Source: Rebecca billardiae RCC1528
Lineage: Eukaryota > Haptophyta
Assembly: GCA_965240325.2 (NCBI GenBank)
Contig: OZ251228.1
Location: forward strand, 1,984,001 to 2,048,000
Direction: 5' to 3'
Length of the DNA: 64,000 bases
Under the pieces are notes generated by a model. It made no database searches. It worked only from the letters and a program-made list of their open reading frames with translations, and was not told the origin of the DNA. Numbering within the stretch: position 1 is the stretch's first letter; every line of letters starts with the position of its first letter. The translations under genes and the position numbers were made by a program. Below are positions 9,768 through 22,600 of this stretch, one piece after another.

Positions 9768-11462
9768 TCAGTTGACAGCGGGCTCCCATTGAGCGGGGAG
9801 GAACTTGACATAGGTCGCCCCGAGGGCGTCGATTTTCGTGCCGGACCTGCCCTTCAGTGCGATCAGTACATAGTCCTCATCTGGCGGGCTGAGGGAGAAT
9901 GGGCCGCCTCCGCCATTTCCCCCTGCAATGAACGGGGCCCTGCCGTCGTTGAACTTGACCTCAATCTTGTCGACAAAAGCGCCAGTCCAAAGGTCGACCT
10001 TGCTGATGCCAGAACCGGAATGATCAAAATGGCCCGACTCATGCCCCACTCGATCGCCGTAGTGCATCTCTCGCAGGTTGCCCTTGTGCTCATAGACGAT
10101 GTGCAGCTGCCTCCAGTATGCCATCGGACCGTCTAGGAAGACCCAGAAGTTCTTCAGAGGTAGCTTGTTGTTGAGTGTGACTAGCACGTCGCCGCCGCCG
10201 AGATCGTGCAGGTTGTCCCAAGTGACTCCGCCTGGCCCGCCCTCGATGTGCGTGCGGTGCGTGAGCACTTCAAGTTGCGGGGTGCCCTTGTGTGCGTAGC
10301 TCACATCGGGCCGAGTCACCTCATAGAAAGGGTTGCTGAAGTAGGTGTTCATCAGATTCACTATCTCGTCCGCTTGCGCCACCGCTGCAGCCCGATGGTC
10401 CTTCAGCTCGGGGTCTGCATGGCTCTTCTCGTATGCCTCGTATACCTCCTCGATCGACTTGATCGAGCCGACCACAGCGTCGATCCTGGCCAGGCAGTTG
10501 ATGAGCGGAAGCTTCTCCTGCGGCTGACGGTGCGCGTCTGCAAACTTGAGCGCGTTGAGCTCGATCTGCTCGAAGCGTGCGCGCGGCAGCGACGAGAGCG
10601 TCGAGTAGAACCGGGTGTTCCAGTCCAGCGTTGCGTCGCCGTCCTTGGCCTTTTCTGGGAACTCGAGCGCGTACGCCACGATGCCGTCCTTGTCAGGCAT
10701 GGCACCGTTGTACCCAAAAGCCTGCTGCTCAAAGTGTGTGTGTGTGAAGGTTTCCTTCACGTAGTTGTTGAGCTCAGTGCTGACCTGAGCACTGAGCGTG
10801 GCGCCTCCCACGATGCCTTTCGCCTTCAGCTCCCCTGTGATCCTCGTCTGCTCCTCGCGCGTCGTCGAGCGCAGGATGTAGGTCGCGTAGTATGCGGCAC
10901 CTCTGTTCACCTCAAAGACGTAGCTGTCGCCGTGCGTGCGGTACCACGCGCGAACTGACTCGTCGTCGTCGGCAGGCGGCTCGCCGACCAGCTTCGGCTC
11001 AGACGTCAGGCGATGCCGCCGCGACACCACCGACTTCACCACGATGGCCACGTTGTGGCTCTTGACGTTGAGCTTCTTGAAATAAGAGGCCTTGGTGCCG
11101 GCAGAGAATGTGAGGTAGGAGACCTCTGCCTGTGCGTTGATCTCGAGAGAAGACGCGACCTCACTCTCCGAGGTGCACACGTCAATCACCACGGTGGTCC
11201 GGCTGTCCTGCGTCACCTCATCGCCGTCTTGCACTGCCTTCGTCATCGCCTGCGAGAAGACCGAGTTCACGCCCTCACGCAAGGACACGGGCGGGCTGAT
11301 GATTTGGGAGAGGGTCTGGTTGCTCGCGTGCTGCCCGCCATTCGGGCTCGAGTCAAGTCGACCAGGCGGCGCCGCGGAGGCCAGGCCGCGCAGTACGACC
11401 AGCGCGAGCGCGAGGACCGTGGCCACGGCGGCCGTGACGAGCAGGTCGGAGCGCTTCATCAA
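9768..11462 (-). CDS. Membrane-anchored protein with MACPF-like core and jacalin-like lectin domain
   Basis: This is a single-exon 564-aa protein. An N-terminal hydrophobic span (VTAAVATVLALALVVLRGLA, aa ~9-28) is a signal anchor or signal peptide. The central part (aa ~90-300) has the look of a MACPF/CDC-type pore-forming fold: alternating beta segments around GDSYVFEVNRGAAYYATYIL, then a long polar region. This resemblance is by pattern only. The last ~90 residues fit a jacalin-related lectin: ISKVDLWTGAFVDKIEVKF, GGNGGGGPFSL and LKGRSGTKIDALGATY reproduce the GG-loop and G-x-ID-L-G pattern. Such pairings can occur in secreted defence or attack proteins, where the lectin docks to glycans. 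Whether this one forms pores is unknown, and the anchor would argue for surface retention unless it is cleaved. Confidence 0.7.
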   Translation of the reverse strand: MMKRSDLLVTAAVATVLALALVVLRGLASAAPPGRLDSSPNGGQHASNQTLSQIISPPVSLREGVNSVFSQAMTKAVQDGDEVTQDSRTTVVIDVCTSESEVASSLEINAQAEVSYLTFSAGTKASYFKKLNVKSHNVAIVVKSVVSRRHRLTSEPKLVGEPPADDDESVRAWYRTHGDSYVFEVNRGAAYYATYILRSTTREEQTRITGELKAKGIVGGATLSAQVSTELNNYVKETFTHTHFEQQAFGYNGAMPDKDGIVAYALEFPEKAKDGDATLDWNTRFYSTLSSLPRARFEQIELNALKFADAHRQPQEKLPLINCLARIDAVVGSIKSIEEVYEAYEKSHADPELKDHRAAAVAQADEIVNLMNTYFSNPFYEVTRPDVSYAHKGTPQLEVLTHRTHIEGGPGGVTWDNLHDLGGGDVLVTLNNKLPLKNFWVFLDGPMAYWRQLHIVYEHKGNLREMHYGDRVGHESGHFDHSGSGISKVDLWTGAFVDKIEVKFNDGRAPFIAGGNGGGGPFSLSPPDEDYVLIALKGRSGTKIDALGATYVKFLPAQWEPAVN

Positions 11463-11546
11463 GGGTGATCGGACGGGTCAAGCAAGGCGGGGCCGCGGTG
11501 GGTCGGGGGGTGACGACGTCAGGGGAGAGGTGACGTCAACGGACGG

Positions 11547-11974
11547 AGGCCGCTCGAGCGACTTCGTGTCTGGCGAGGCAGATCGCGCCAGTGCGTGGCG
11601 AGGCAGACGCTCGCCTGCCTCGCCGCTTGGCGAGGCAGCTAAGCTAGTAAAGCCGCGGCCGAACTTTACGAAAGCCAAATGTCTGCCGGTGCGCCGCCCG
11701 TCTTTTGCGCACGGTGACAAGGGCGCGCGAGGGCGCTTCCTCACGATCCCGAAGAGCGCTGCGCGCGGCGTCGCGTTGGCGGCGGCAGCGGCGCTGGGGT
11801 GTATCTTGCCCATTCTGCGTGGCGGCGCGCTCTCATGACGCCTCGGCCGCCGCCACGCCATGCGCGACCGGGCGTGTCGCCTTCTTGACGGGCAGTGCAC
11901 ACGCCCTTGCAAGCGCACAGCCGTGAAGAGCCGAGAGCGTCCGTCGCGAGCACGCCGCCCACGCGGGATGCGTT
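11547..11974 (+). repeat. Inverted repeat A, left arm (428 bp)
   Basis: It matches the reverse complement of 12171-12598 over its whole length with only a few visible substitutions (for example near 11649 and 11660). Arm lengths are equal. It contains clustered GCCTCGCC / GGCGAGGC motifs that are themselves palindromic. The 196-bp centre (11975-12170) is unrelated. Confidence 0.93.
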
Positions 11975-12170
11975 ATGCTGTCACCGAAGCCACCTTGCGC
12001 ATGCGCTTCGCCGAGTTCGCCATGCGTTCAGAGCAGTCAAGATCGCTGAACGAGAGGATGTCATCGGCTGAAATGCAGGTTAGCAGTGCTCATCGTAGCT
12101 GCTACCCATGGTCATCCTGGCTCGCACATGCCAGAGCGCGAGCACCCAGTGTCATACGAATAGCCCTGGC

Positions 12171-12598
12171 AACGCATCCCGCGTGGGCGGCGTGCTCGCG
12201 ACGGACGCTCTCGGCTCTTCACGGCTGTGCGCTTGCAAGGGCGTGTGCACTGCCCGTCAAGAAGGCGACACGCCCGGTCGCGCATGGCGTGGCGGCGGCC
12301 GAGGCGTCATGAGAGCGCGCCGCCACGCAGAATGGGCAAGATACACCCCAGCGCCGCTGCCGCCGCCAACGCGACGCCGCGCGCAGCGCTCTTCGGGATC
12401 GTGAGGAAGCGCCCTCGCGCGCCCTTGTCACCGTGCGCAAAAGACGGGCGGCGCACCGGCAGACATTTGGCTTTCGTAAAGTTTGGCCGCGGCGTTACTA
12501 GCTTAGCTGCCTCGCCAAGCGGCGAGGCAGGCGAGCGTCTGCCTCGCCACGCACTGGCGCGATCTGCCTCGCCAGACACGAAGTCGCTCGAGTGGCCT
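12171..12598 (-). repeat. Inverted repeat A, right arm (428 bp)
   Basis: This is the reverse-complement partner of 11547-11974. The two arms plus spacer make a 1,052-bp fold-back unit. I found no target-site duplication at its outer edges and no transposase frame inside. Confidence 0.93.
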
Positions 12599-13033
12599 CG
12601 GACGCGGAGCGCCGGACTTCTCTCTTGGTGAGCAGTCCGGCTGCCCAGGTGGTTGAGCAGCTTGGTCCAATTCAGAATGGAGGCCGGCCGCAAGTGCATG
12701 CGCGGGAGTGTGGACTCGCACGTCTCGATGGCGTCGGCCTGGCAGGTCCATATGTGCCATTGTCGATCCTCGAGCGCGTTTGGGCCCCCATCTCCGGCGC
12801 TTGTACTGCAAGAGTTGAGGCGCCAGTCCGCGGCTAGAGTCCCGGACTTGGCATGAGCGGGTTGCTGTGCACGCGCAACGGTACGGCCGGGTGGACAGAG
12901 AGTCTAGAAAGAGGTCACCTGCGTTCTGCAACAGACCTGGTAACTACTGCCATCACCCGGCGTGCGCGTGTCGTCAGTAGCAGCTTGGAATTGATTCCCG
13001 CCAACTGTGAACAGCGTGCACCTACTCCTGAGT

Positions 13034-13088
13034 ACGCGCCCCTCGCCTGCCTGTGCGCCGGTCTGTTTTGTGGCGGTGTCTTTGTGCA
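13034..13088 (+). repeat. Dispersed ~55-bp repeat, copy 1
   Basis: A segment around CGCCGGTCTGTTTTGTGGCG is nearly identical to 48357-48408. Both copies lie in gene-free DNA. Confidence 0.85.
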
Positions 13089-13611
13089 GTGTTGGATGGC
13101 GTCAATCACGCCCTAGCCAAGTGTGCAGGATAAATCATACTAAACTGCATGATCAGAGTGCAGGATTAATTTCAGTGACTGTCTCAGTTCTTAGCCGGCG
13201 TATGTAGACTCACAAGTGACGATGACGGTACAGATAACTTCAGTATGAAGTACGATCATCCCGTCGGCCGCGGCACCGCTCAGACCCGCCGACTGACATA
13301 GTGGCTGTCCTGGCGACGATGACGATCCTGACAGTGACGAGCCCAGGCTGCCAGCAGCAGATATAAATGCACTGACCGGATGCGGCGGCAACCAGCCTGC
13401 TGTCTGCGCACTCTGCAGTCAGACTCAGAGGCAATAAGATCGATCACGATGGGCGATGCCACGCCCACTGCCGATTGCCGCCCACTTGGCGCGACGAAGA
13501 AAATATACCGCCAGTCGTAATATTACCGCGCGCCACCCCGCAAGGTGTGCTCACTGTTGGCCGCATGGCAGAGGCTGTGCACACGACTGTACCGCCTGCA
13601 CGAGATCTACA

Positions 13612-16600
13612 TTAACTGTTAAGAGTAGAAAGGCACGAGCCGATCGCCTTGGCAACGCCGGTCGCCAGGAGCTCCTGCACGACGCTCGCAATGGCCTCGT
13701 TGGCGTAGAGCGCGTCCATCAGCCAGGGCAGCGCCTGCGAGAGCGCGATGAGTAACGGCTCCTCCAGGGCGAAGGTCTGCGCCAGCGCGACCCCCCACAC
13801 GCCCACGAGCGCGCGGAACTTGTGCTCGCCAAACGTGCGCGCATACGCAATCACCAGCACGTGGAAGACGGCGCAGCTGCTGAGCATGAAGCCCCACGCG
13901 CACAGCCGGCGCACCGGCCGCGACGGCGTGCAGCGCGCAAGCATCACGGCGCGGACGGTGCGCTTCTCCTCCGCCTGGCGCGGGTGCGAGCATGATGAGA
14001 GCGCGGGGGCGCGGGGTGCTGCACGAGTGAGCAGGGGGGCGTCTGCGGTTCGGGCTGCACGCGCGCGCCCATGCGTCCCCGCGGGGCGCGAGCTCGCGCG
14101 GTGTGGGCCCGCCGCACTCGGCCGCGCGCGCGCGCGCGCGCGTGCGCACCTCGCGCCGCGCCGTGTACCAAGCCTCGAGCTCGGCGAGCTGCACGCGCCC
14201 GTCGCCGTCCGTGTCCAGCTGGCGCGCCACGCGCGCGGCCTCTGCGCGGCTCAGTGAGAGCCGGCGCTTCTGGCGGAAGGAGGGCGAGGCGTCAGAGAGC
14301 CTTCGGCCGTTCGAGCCTCGGCGCGCGGGCGAGCCCTCGCGAGCGCCCGCCAGCGCTCTGAGAAGCTCGCCCACCTCCTCGCGATCGATGCTGCCGGAAC
14401 GGTCCAGGTCGGCCGCGGCGAAGAGCGCGCGCAGCTGCGCGAGCTCGGCCTCGATCTGCACCGACGAGCGCCGGCGCTGCGCGCGCGTGCCGCTGCCCGG
14501 CTCGTACCCGTCTGAGGCCGCGTCGGCGGCGGGCGCGGGCACTCGGCGAGGCGGAGGCGAAGGCGTCGTGCCTGGCGAGTCTGCGGGCCGCGAGTGCACC
14601 GGGGCCCAGCTCGTCGGCGGCGTCGACACCGGCGGCGGCGGCGATGGCGGCGGGGACGGCTCGCTCCCTGAGGTGTAGTCCCGCACCGCGTCCACGTCCA
14701 GCGGGCTCGAGCGGCCCGCGGCGAGAGGGGTCGAGCGGCCCGCGCCGAGCGGACTGCGGCTGCCCGGCGTGCCGAGCGGGCTGCAGCCCGCTGCCACCAG
14801 CGCGCTGGAGCTGCCGCCAGCCAGCACCCTCGGGCTGCCCGCCGGCGGCGGGCTCGAGCACACGGAGAGGATCGGGCTGCCTTTGTCAGGGCAGTGGTCG
14901 GCGGCGACGGCGGTGCTGATGGCGAGCTTGGCGGCGCTGCTGGGGCCAGCGCCGGGCTGCAAGAGCGGAGGCGGCAGCGGCTCCGGAGGTGAAGGCAGCC
15001 CCGCGCGAACGGCGCCGGCCGAGGCGCGCGCGGGGCGCGGAGGCGGCACCGGCCTCACCAGCGGCGGCGTGACCGTCGCGCGCCGCGGGCGCGGAGGGCT
15101 CGTGGGCGGCGGGGCCGGGCGCTCCTTTGCTCGGAGCATCACGGGCGCGGAGGTGCGGCGGCTGGGCGTGACGCGGCCAGGCGTGAAGGCGGCACCTGGC
15201 TTGTTGCCGTGGCCGCTGTCGCACCGCTCACCGCCCACCCACTCGTCGGGCGTCGCGTGCGCCCGGCGGCCGCGAGCGGCGCCGGCGGTGCCGCCATCCG
15301 CCGAGCCGCTCCCGCCGCCCGCGTCAGCCACGCCCAGCTTGCTCGCTCGCGTGCTCAGCTCGCTCGAGCGCCGACTGCGCCGGCCGGTGCGGCTGGCGAA
15401 GCTGGCGCGCGAGCTGGGCGACGGCGACGGCATCCGCACTGCCGATGAGAGCGCGCGCACGCCGCTGTAGATCCTGTCGAGGGCCTGCGGGCGGCGCGCG
15501 TGGCCCAGCGCGAACGCGGCGTGGAAGAGGGAGAGCGCGGGCGCGGCGACGAGCGCGACGACGAGGGCGACCAGCACGAGCGGCAGCAGCTCGATCGGCT
15601 CGTCCGTCTCGTCCACGCCGCCTTGGAAGTAGGCGCACTCCAGCACCGCCTCAAGCGCGAGCATGTTGAAGAAGATCTGCACGAGCTCGGCGCGCGTGAG
15701 CGACGACTCGTCGAAGGGCGAGAAGGCGAGCGCGAGCAGCGTGTGCTCCGTGAACAGCGCGGAGAGGAACGCGCGCACGCGCGCGCCGACGGGCACGGCG
15801 GCCTGCGAGGAGAGCACGGAGGAGGCGCGACGGCGCACCGAGCTCTCGGCCGATGGTGCGAGGCCCTCGTCATGCGCGCTGCTGCCCGCGCGCGCCGGCG
15901 TCGGCCGTCGCTCCTCCGCACCCGTGGGCTCGCCGTGCGCAGCGGCTCCGCCCTCCTCGGCCGCGAGCGAGTCGCGGCGCGAGTGCACGAAGATCAGGAT
16001 GGGCTCCGCGGTGCTGGACGCGTGCGAGGCGCGCGCGCTCCGACTAGCGAGCGCAAGCCCGCCCGCCGCCGCCGCGCCCGACGGCGGCGCGCTCAAGCTG
16101 CCCGGGGCGCTGCAGCGCGCCGTGCGGCCCGTCCCGCCCGACGCCGCGGCGGAGACGGCCTCCGTCGCGCCCGCGTGCTGCCTCGTGGTCGGCGTGCCGG
16201 CGCCTGAGCTCCGGGCCGACGCACCGCCGCCAACGCTGCCGCTGGAGTTGGGCTTCCGCCCCGACGACGACGTCGGCGTGACGGTGCCTGACCTGCGCGC
16301 CGAGGCGGCGCCGCCAAAGCTCGAGGCCGGCGTGGAGCAGCCGGCGCTCGACACGCTGCCGGAGCGCTGGGAGCGTCGCGCGTGCTCGGTGCGCATCCAC
16401 GCGGCCGCCTCCTCGGCGGTGGCGTCCGCGTCGCCCTCGTCGGAGGCGCTGACGGACGAGCGCCTGCGCGCGGCGGAGGAGGCCGCGCCGGCCGCCGAGC
16501 GCCGATCGAGCGCGCACGCGCACGCGAGCGCCAGCAGGTTGGCACCGGCGAGCGCAAAGACGAGGGTGAAGGCGGCGGGGTTGTCGCGGACGGTGCTCGC

Positions 16601-19600
16601 GCTCGCGCCCGTCTGCAGCGCGGCGTTCACGTCGTCGGCGCCGAGGGTGTTGATCGCAATCGCCTCCGCCGCGCCCTCCTCCGCCGCGCCCTCCGAATCT
16701 GGCACCACGACGCCGGCAAAATGGGTCAGGTGGTTGCACGCGCACGCCAGCGCGGCGGACGCGTCCGCCCCAGCGCGGGGCGCGCGCGCCTCGCACCCGC
16801 GCCCGTCCCACGTGCCCGCGCTCTCGTTCCAGAAGCGGCACGCGCGGCCGAGCCCCGCGCCGCCGTCCGCGCCGCCCTCGCCGCCCGGCTCGGCCAGCAG
16901 CAGTGGGATGTGCAGCTCGACTGGCTCTGGCAGCTCGCTCACTCTGATCGCAGCCCCCGCCCCACCGTCCGCCGCGGGCGCGCCCAGCTCGACGGCGAGC
17001 ACGCGCGTGCCCAGCGTGCCGTGCTCGCCGCCGCCGTGCACGTCCGAGCTGAACAGCACGAGGTGCACGTCCACGCCGTGCGGCAGCGCGCGCGCGCCGC
17101 CCGCGCGCGCGAGCGCCGCCTGCGGCAGCTGCACGCCTCCGGCCGCCGCGCCCGGCGCGCGGAACTCGAGCTCGGCGAGCGCGCGCGCGCGCGCGCGCGT
17201 CGCCGAGACGTTGAGTCGAGCGGAGAGCGCCGCGCGCGGCGCCTCGCCGGGCAGGAGCCCGCGCGCGAGGGCTCGCGAGACGGAGGCAGCGGCGTGCGCG
17301 ACCGAGGCATCGCGCGCCGAGCCGGCCGCGCCGACGCTCGCCGGCGGCACGTCGGTGCCGTTCGCTGAGAGCAGCGAGGAGAGCGTGGCAGCGAGCAGCG
17401 CGGCGGCCGCGTCGGCGATGCCCGCCGCCTCGGCCGCGACGGCGAGCACGTGCGCGAGCTGCGCGCCCTCCGCCTGCGCGCTGGCGGAGAGCTGCTCCGG
17501 CGTGCGGAGCGCAGCGTGCGCAGCCTCAACGCGCGCGCGGACGGGACTCTCGCTCGGCGTGGCGGGCGCGGCCGAGGCCGCCGCCACGCTGCGGAGCGCG
17601 CGGATCATCAGCAGCCGCGCGTGCTGCGCGTCGCGTGCGCCCACGACGTCGCTCGCGCCGCCCTCCGCCTCGCCAGCCTCCTTGCCCTCCGCTGTGGCGG
17701 GAAGTCCCTCAAGCGCGCCGCCGAGCGCGAGGCTGAGCTGCTGCGCGCGCTCCGCGTCGTCCTCCGACGCGGCGGCGCCGAGGGCGGCGAGCAGCGCGCG
17801 GAGCGTGTGCGCGTCGAGCGTCGGCGCGTCGACGGGGGTGGGCTGCGCGGCACGCGCGAGCACGCTCACGCCCAGAGCGTCCGTCACCCGCGCGAGCGCG
17901 CGGTGCGCCCCCGCCGGGAGGACTGCCTTGCAGGCTGCCGAGAGCTGCGCGCGCGCCGTGAGCGCGCGCGCGCCCTCGGCCTCGGCAGCGCCTGCTGCGT
18001 CGGCCTCCTCAGCCGCCGCCGGCTCGTAAGCAAATTCGTACCGAAGCGGCAGGCCCTCCAAGCCCTCGTCAGAGACCCAGCCAGCCGCTCTGAGCTGGAA
18101 CAGCGTCTGCCCGGCGAGGCCAGAGGCGGGCGTCGCCGTGACCGAGCCCCCCCACGGCTCTCGGCCGAGCGTCACGGTCACGCTCGCCAGCGCCGCGCTC
18201 GCGAGCGCCTCCGCGCCGCGCGGCGGTGTGACCGTGAGCTCGAAGACGTACGCCGCTCCCGGCGCGAGCACGCCCGCGCGCACGGCGAGGGCGGGCTGCG
18301 CGTCGCCCGTCGTCGTCACGCGTACCTGGTCAGCCAGATCGACGAGGGTGAGGAGGCCGCCCGCCGCAGCGTGCTCGGCGCCGAGCCCCCCTCCGTCGTC
18401 GTACTCGCCCGCGCCCTCGTCGGCGGCGTCGGCCGCGGGCAGTCGCGCGCCGCGCCACGCGTACTGCCACGGAACGTCCGCAGCGCTCAGGTTGCGAGCC
18501 AGCGCCTCCTCGACACCGCTCACCACGCCGGCGTGCGCGAGCAGAGCGGCTGCGTCTGCCGGTGTGGGCAGCCGCACCTCAAGCGCTTCCAGGCCGAGCT
18601 TGTCGAGCGCGCTGAACGCCGAGCGCGCGAGCGGAGCGAGCGAGATCGTAGGCAGCGGCGCGGTGCCGTTGCCAGCGCCGCCGCCGCCGCCCTCGCGCAC
18701 GACAAGAGTGACTGCGGCGGACGCGGCGCGGCCGTCCGCGGAGCGCACGACAACAGTCGCGCGATACACGCCCGTCTCGAGCGCGCCGCCAGCGACGCGC
18801 AGCACGGCCGCCGACGCGGCGGATGGTTCGAGCGCCACGCGCGTCGGGCTGCTGCCGCCCGGCGCGATCTCGCCGCCGGCGCCCACGCGCACGGCCGCCA
18901 CGCCACCGTGCCGCTCGAGGGCCCACGCGAACGACAGGCTTGGGCCGCCGCCCGCGCCAGTGCCGCCCGCGCCGACGCCCGCGCCGGGCGGCAGCCGGCT
19001 TGGGTCGTACGAGGCGGACGCGTCGAGCACGAGCTCGTCGTCCGCGCGCGCGGTGCGCAGGGTGCCCCCGTCGACGCGCGCCACCACGCGCTCCGCGAGC
19101 ACCGCCACGCGCACCGAGAGCTCCGTGCGCGCCAGAGGGTCGGCCTGCTCGGCGACGCGCGCCACGAACGCGTACGTCCGCCCTGCGCACAGCGTGCCGC
19201 GCGGCAGCGAGAGTGTCGGGCCGCGCTGCTCGCTCAGCTCGAGCGGCGGGACGTCCGCCGCGGGCTCGTCGGTGTCCGTGACTGCCGTGCCCGCGTGCTC
19301 CCACGCCCACGCGAAAGCGCGCTCGCCGCCCGCGCCGCCACTCGCCGGCGGGCTGACGCACGGCGAGCGCGCCGCGCGCGCGCGCAGGACCAGAGGCTCA
19401 GACGAGCGCGCGACGCGCCGCGCCGGCCCGTCCACCTCAAGCGTCGGCGTGTCCTGCCGGTCGGAGCGACGGACGCGCACGGCCGCGGGAGCGGAGCGCG
19501 TGCCAAAGCTCAGCGAGCAGACGACCAGCGTGAAGATCAGCTCCGAGCCGGCGCCGTGCAGCCCGTGGGCGCGGCCGAGGGTCAGCATGGCCGCCTCCGG

Positions 19601-22600
19601 CGGGCGCGCGCTCAGGGCCGCCTGCAGCGCGGAGACATTGCCATCGGCCGACGCGCCGACCGCCCACTCGAAGGCGAGGCCGCCGGCGCCGCCGCCCGTG
19701 GACATGGAGCCGTCGAGGGTCAGCTCCGCGTCCGCGCAGGTTGAGATGAGCGCCGCCGCGCTGAGCACCGCCTCGGGCGACGGGCAGTCGTGGCCGTCAC
19801 ACGGCCGCGTCTCGTTGATGGCCGCCGACTGGTTGGTGGCGCACAGCGCGTGCGGGCAGCTCAGCCCCGCAGCCGCGAGGCCGCGCGGGCCGAGCACCTG
19901 GTCCCGCAGGCCGATCCGATCGCCGGGGCGCACGCCGCTGGTGACGGCGAGCCGCACGGCGAGCGTGCTGCCTGCGGTGTCCCACTCGCACGCCGGAGAG
20001 TCGGCGCCAGCCCCGCGCACCAACCGGAGGGACGCGTCGTCGAGCACGGCCGCGCACGCCGAGGGCACGCCGGGCGCCATGCCCGCGCGGTCGGTGCGCG
20101 CGCCGGCGGCGAAGCGCAGCAGCAGCCGCGTGCCGGCGGCGCTGAAGGTGGCCTCAGCGAGCGTCGGCGCGCGCAGCTCCTCTGCAGGGGGCTGCGGGGG
20201 CGCTGGAGGCGGGCTCAAGGGCTGCGCGCTCGGCGGGGTCGGCGGGAGTGAGCTCGGAGGCGTCGATGGCGGTGGCTGGGCCGGCGGCCCGGATGGCAAT
20301 GGTGGGAGCAGTGAGGATGGCGGAGGGCTTGGTGGCGGCTGTGACGGCCGTGGGCTCGGCGGCGGGCTTGGCGGTCGTGACGGTGGCTCGCTTGGAGGTG
20401 GCGCCGATGGCGGCGCGGGCGGAGGCGATGGCGGTTGTGCCGGTGGAGTTGTTGGCGGGCTTGGCGGGGGGCTAGGTGGCGGCGGGGGCGGGGGCGGGCT
20501 GGGTGGCGGGTTTGGCGGTGGTGGTGGCGGCTGGCTCGGCGGTGGCGGTGGTGGGGGCGAGGGCGGAGGCAACGGCGGTGGCGACGGCGGCGGAGATGGT
20601 GGTGACGGTGGCGGGAACGGCTCCACGCGTGGTGGTGGTGGCGGCGCTGGTGGCAGAGATGGCGGAGGACTCGGCGGCGGCGGCGGCGGCGGCAATGGCG
20701 GCGGCGATGGCGGAGGGTTCGGGGGCGGAGCTGGTGGCAACCGTGGCGGCGGGCTCGGCGGCGGGCTCAGCGGCGGGCTGGGTGGCGGCAGGCTCGGCGG
20801 CGCCGATGGCGGAGGGCTCGGCGGCGGACTCGGTGGTGGTGGGCTCGGCGGGGGGAATGGCGGTGGGCTGGGCGGCAAGCGCGGTGGCAGGCTTGGTGGG
20901 GACGATGGTGGCGGCGACGGTGGTGGGCTTGGCGGTGGTGACGGTGGCAGCAATGGCGGCGGTGATGGCGGAGGGCTCGGTGGCGGGCTCGGTGGTGGTG
21001 GGCTCGGCGGTGGGCTCGGTGGTGGTGAGGGCGGTGGTGAGGGCAGCGGGCGCGGCGGTGGCGGACTCGGTGGCGGTGATGGCGGTGGCGAGGGCGGTGG
21101 ACTCGGTGGCGGGCTCGGCGACGGCGGGCTCGGCGGCGGGCTCGGTGGCGGCGATGGCGGAGGGCTTGGCGGCGGGCTTGGCGGTGGGCTCGGCGGTGGT
21201 GGGCTCGGCGGTGGTGACGGTGGTGGGCTCGGTGGTGGTCTGGGTGGCGGACTCGGTGGTGGCGATGGCGGTGGGCTCGGCGGTGGGCTTGGCGGTGAGC
21301 TCGGCGGCGGCGATGGCGGCGGTGATGGCGGAGGGCTTGGCAGTGGGCTCGGCGGCGGCGATGGCGGCGGTAATGGCGGAGGGCTCGGCGGCGGGCTCGG
21401 CGGCGGCGATGGCGGCGATGATGGCGGAGGGCTCGGCGGCGGGCTCGGCGGCGGCGGGCTCGGCGGCAGCGATGGCGTTGGTGACAGCGGAGGGCTCGGT
21501 GGTGGTCTGGGTGGCGGACTCGGTGGTGGCGATGGCGGTGGGCTCGGCGGTGGGCTTGGCGGCGGCGATGGCGGCTGCGATGGCGGCGGTGATGGCGGAG
21601 GGCTCGGCGGCGGGCTCGGCGGCGGCGGGCTCGGCGGTGGGCTCGGCGGATGCGATGGCGGCGGTGATGGCGGTGGGCTGGGCGGCGGACTCGGCGGCGG
21701 TGGGCTTGGGGGCGGTGATGGTGGTGGCGAGGGCGGTGGACTCGGCGGCGAGCTCGGCGGCGGCGGACTTGGAGGCGGTGATGGCGGTGGTGACGGCGGA
21801 GGGCTCGGCGGCGGTGGGCTTGGTGGTGGGCTCGGTGGCGATGAGGGTGGTGGTGAGGGCGGTGGATTTGGCGGTGGCGGGCTGGGTGGCGGCGATGGCG
21901 GTGGGCTTGGCTGTGGGCTTGGCGGAGGGCTCGGTGGTGGTGGGCTCGGCGGTGGTGACGGTGGTGGGCTCGGTGGTGGTCTGGGAGGTGGACTCGGCGG
22001 TGGTGATGGCGGTGGCGACGGCGGCGGGCTCGGTGGCGGGCTGGGCGGCGGCGGGCTCGGCGGCGGCGATGGCGTTGGTGACGGCGGAGGGCTCGGTGGT
22101 GGTCTGGGTGGCGGACTCGGTGGTGGCGATGGCGGTGGGCTCGGCGGTGGGCTTGGCGGTGAGCTCGGCGGCGGCGATGGCGGCGGTGATGGTGGAGGGC
22201 TTGGCGGTGGGCTCAGCGGCGGCGATGGCGGCGGTGATGGCGGAGGGCTTGGTGGTGGGCTCGGTGGCGGCGATGGCGGCGATGATGGCGGAGGGCTCGG
22301 TGGCGGGCTCGGCGGCGGCGGGCTCGGCAGTGGGCTCGGTGGTGGTGAGGGCGGTGGTGACGGCGGAGGGCTCGGCGGTGGCGGACTCGGTGGTGGCGAT
22401 GGCGGTGGCGAGGGCGGCGGGCTCGGCGGAGGGCTCGGCGGAGGGCTCGGCGGCGGTGGAGTCGGTGGCGGGCTCGGTGGTGGTGAAGGCGGTGGCGCGG
22501 GCGGCGGGCTGGGCGGTGGTGGGCTCGGTGGCGGCGATGGCGGTGGGCCAGGTGGCGGGCTCGGCGGCGGGTTTGGTGGTGGTGGGCTTGGCGGTGGTGA

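Larger units (their letters stand above)
11463..13611. other. Intergenic region dominated by a large inverted repeat
   Basis: No gene is supported. The block 11547-12598 is an inverted repeat with 428-bp arms (listed separately). The remainder (12599-13611) holds a dispersed ~55-bp repeat near 13034-13088 that recurs at 48357-48408, and nothing else I can name. Confidence 0.6.

Noticed and set aside
11478-12631. Mirror-image open frames starting MRLQGRVHCP on both strands
   Set aside because: Identical because they lie in the two arms of inverted repeat A; no family resemblance.
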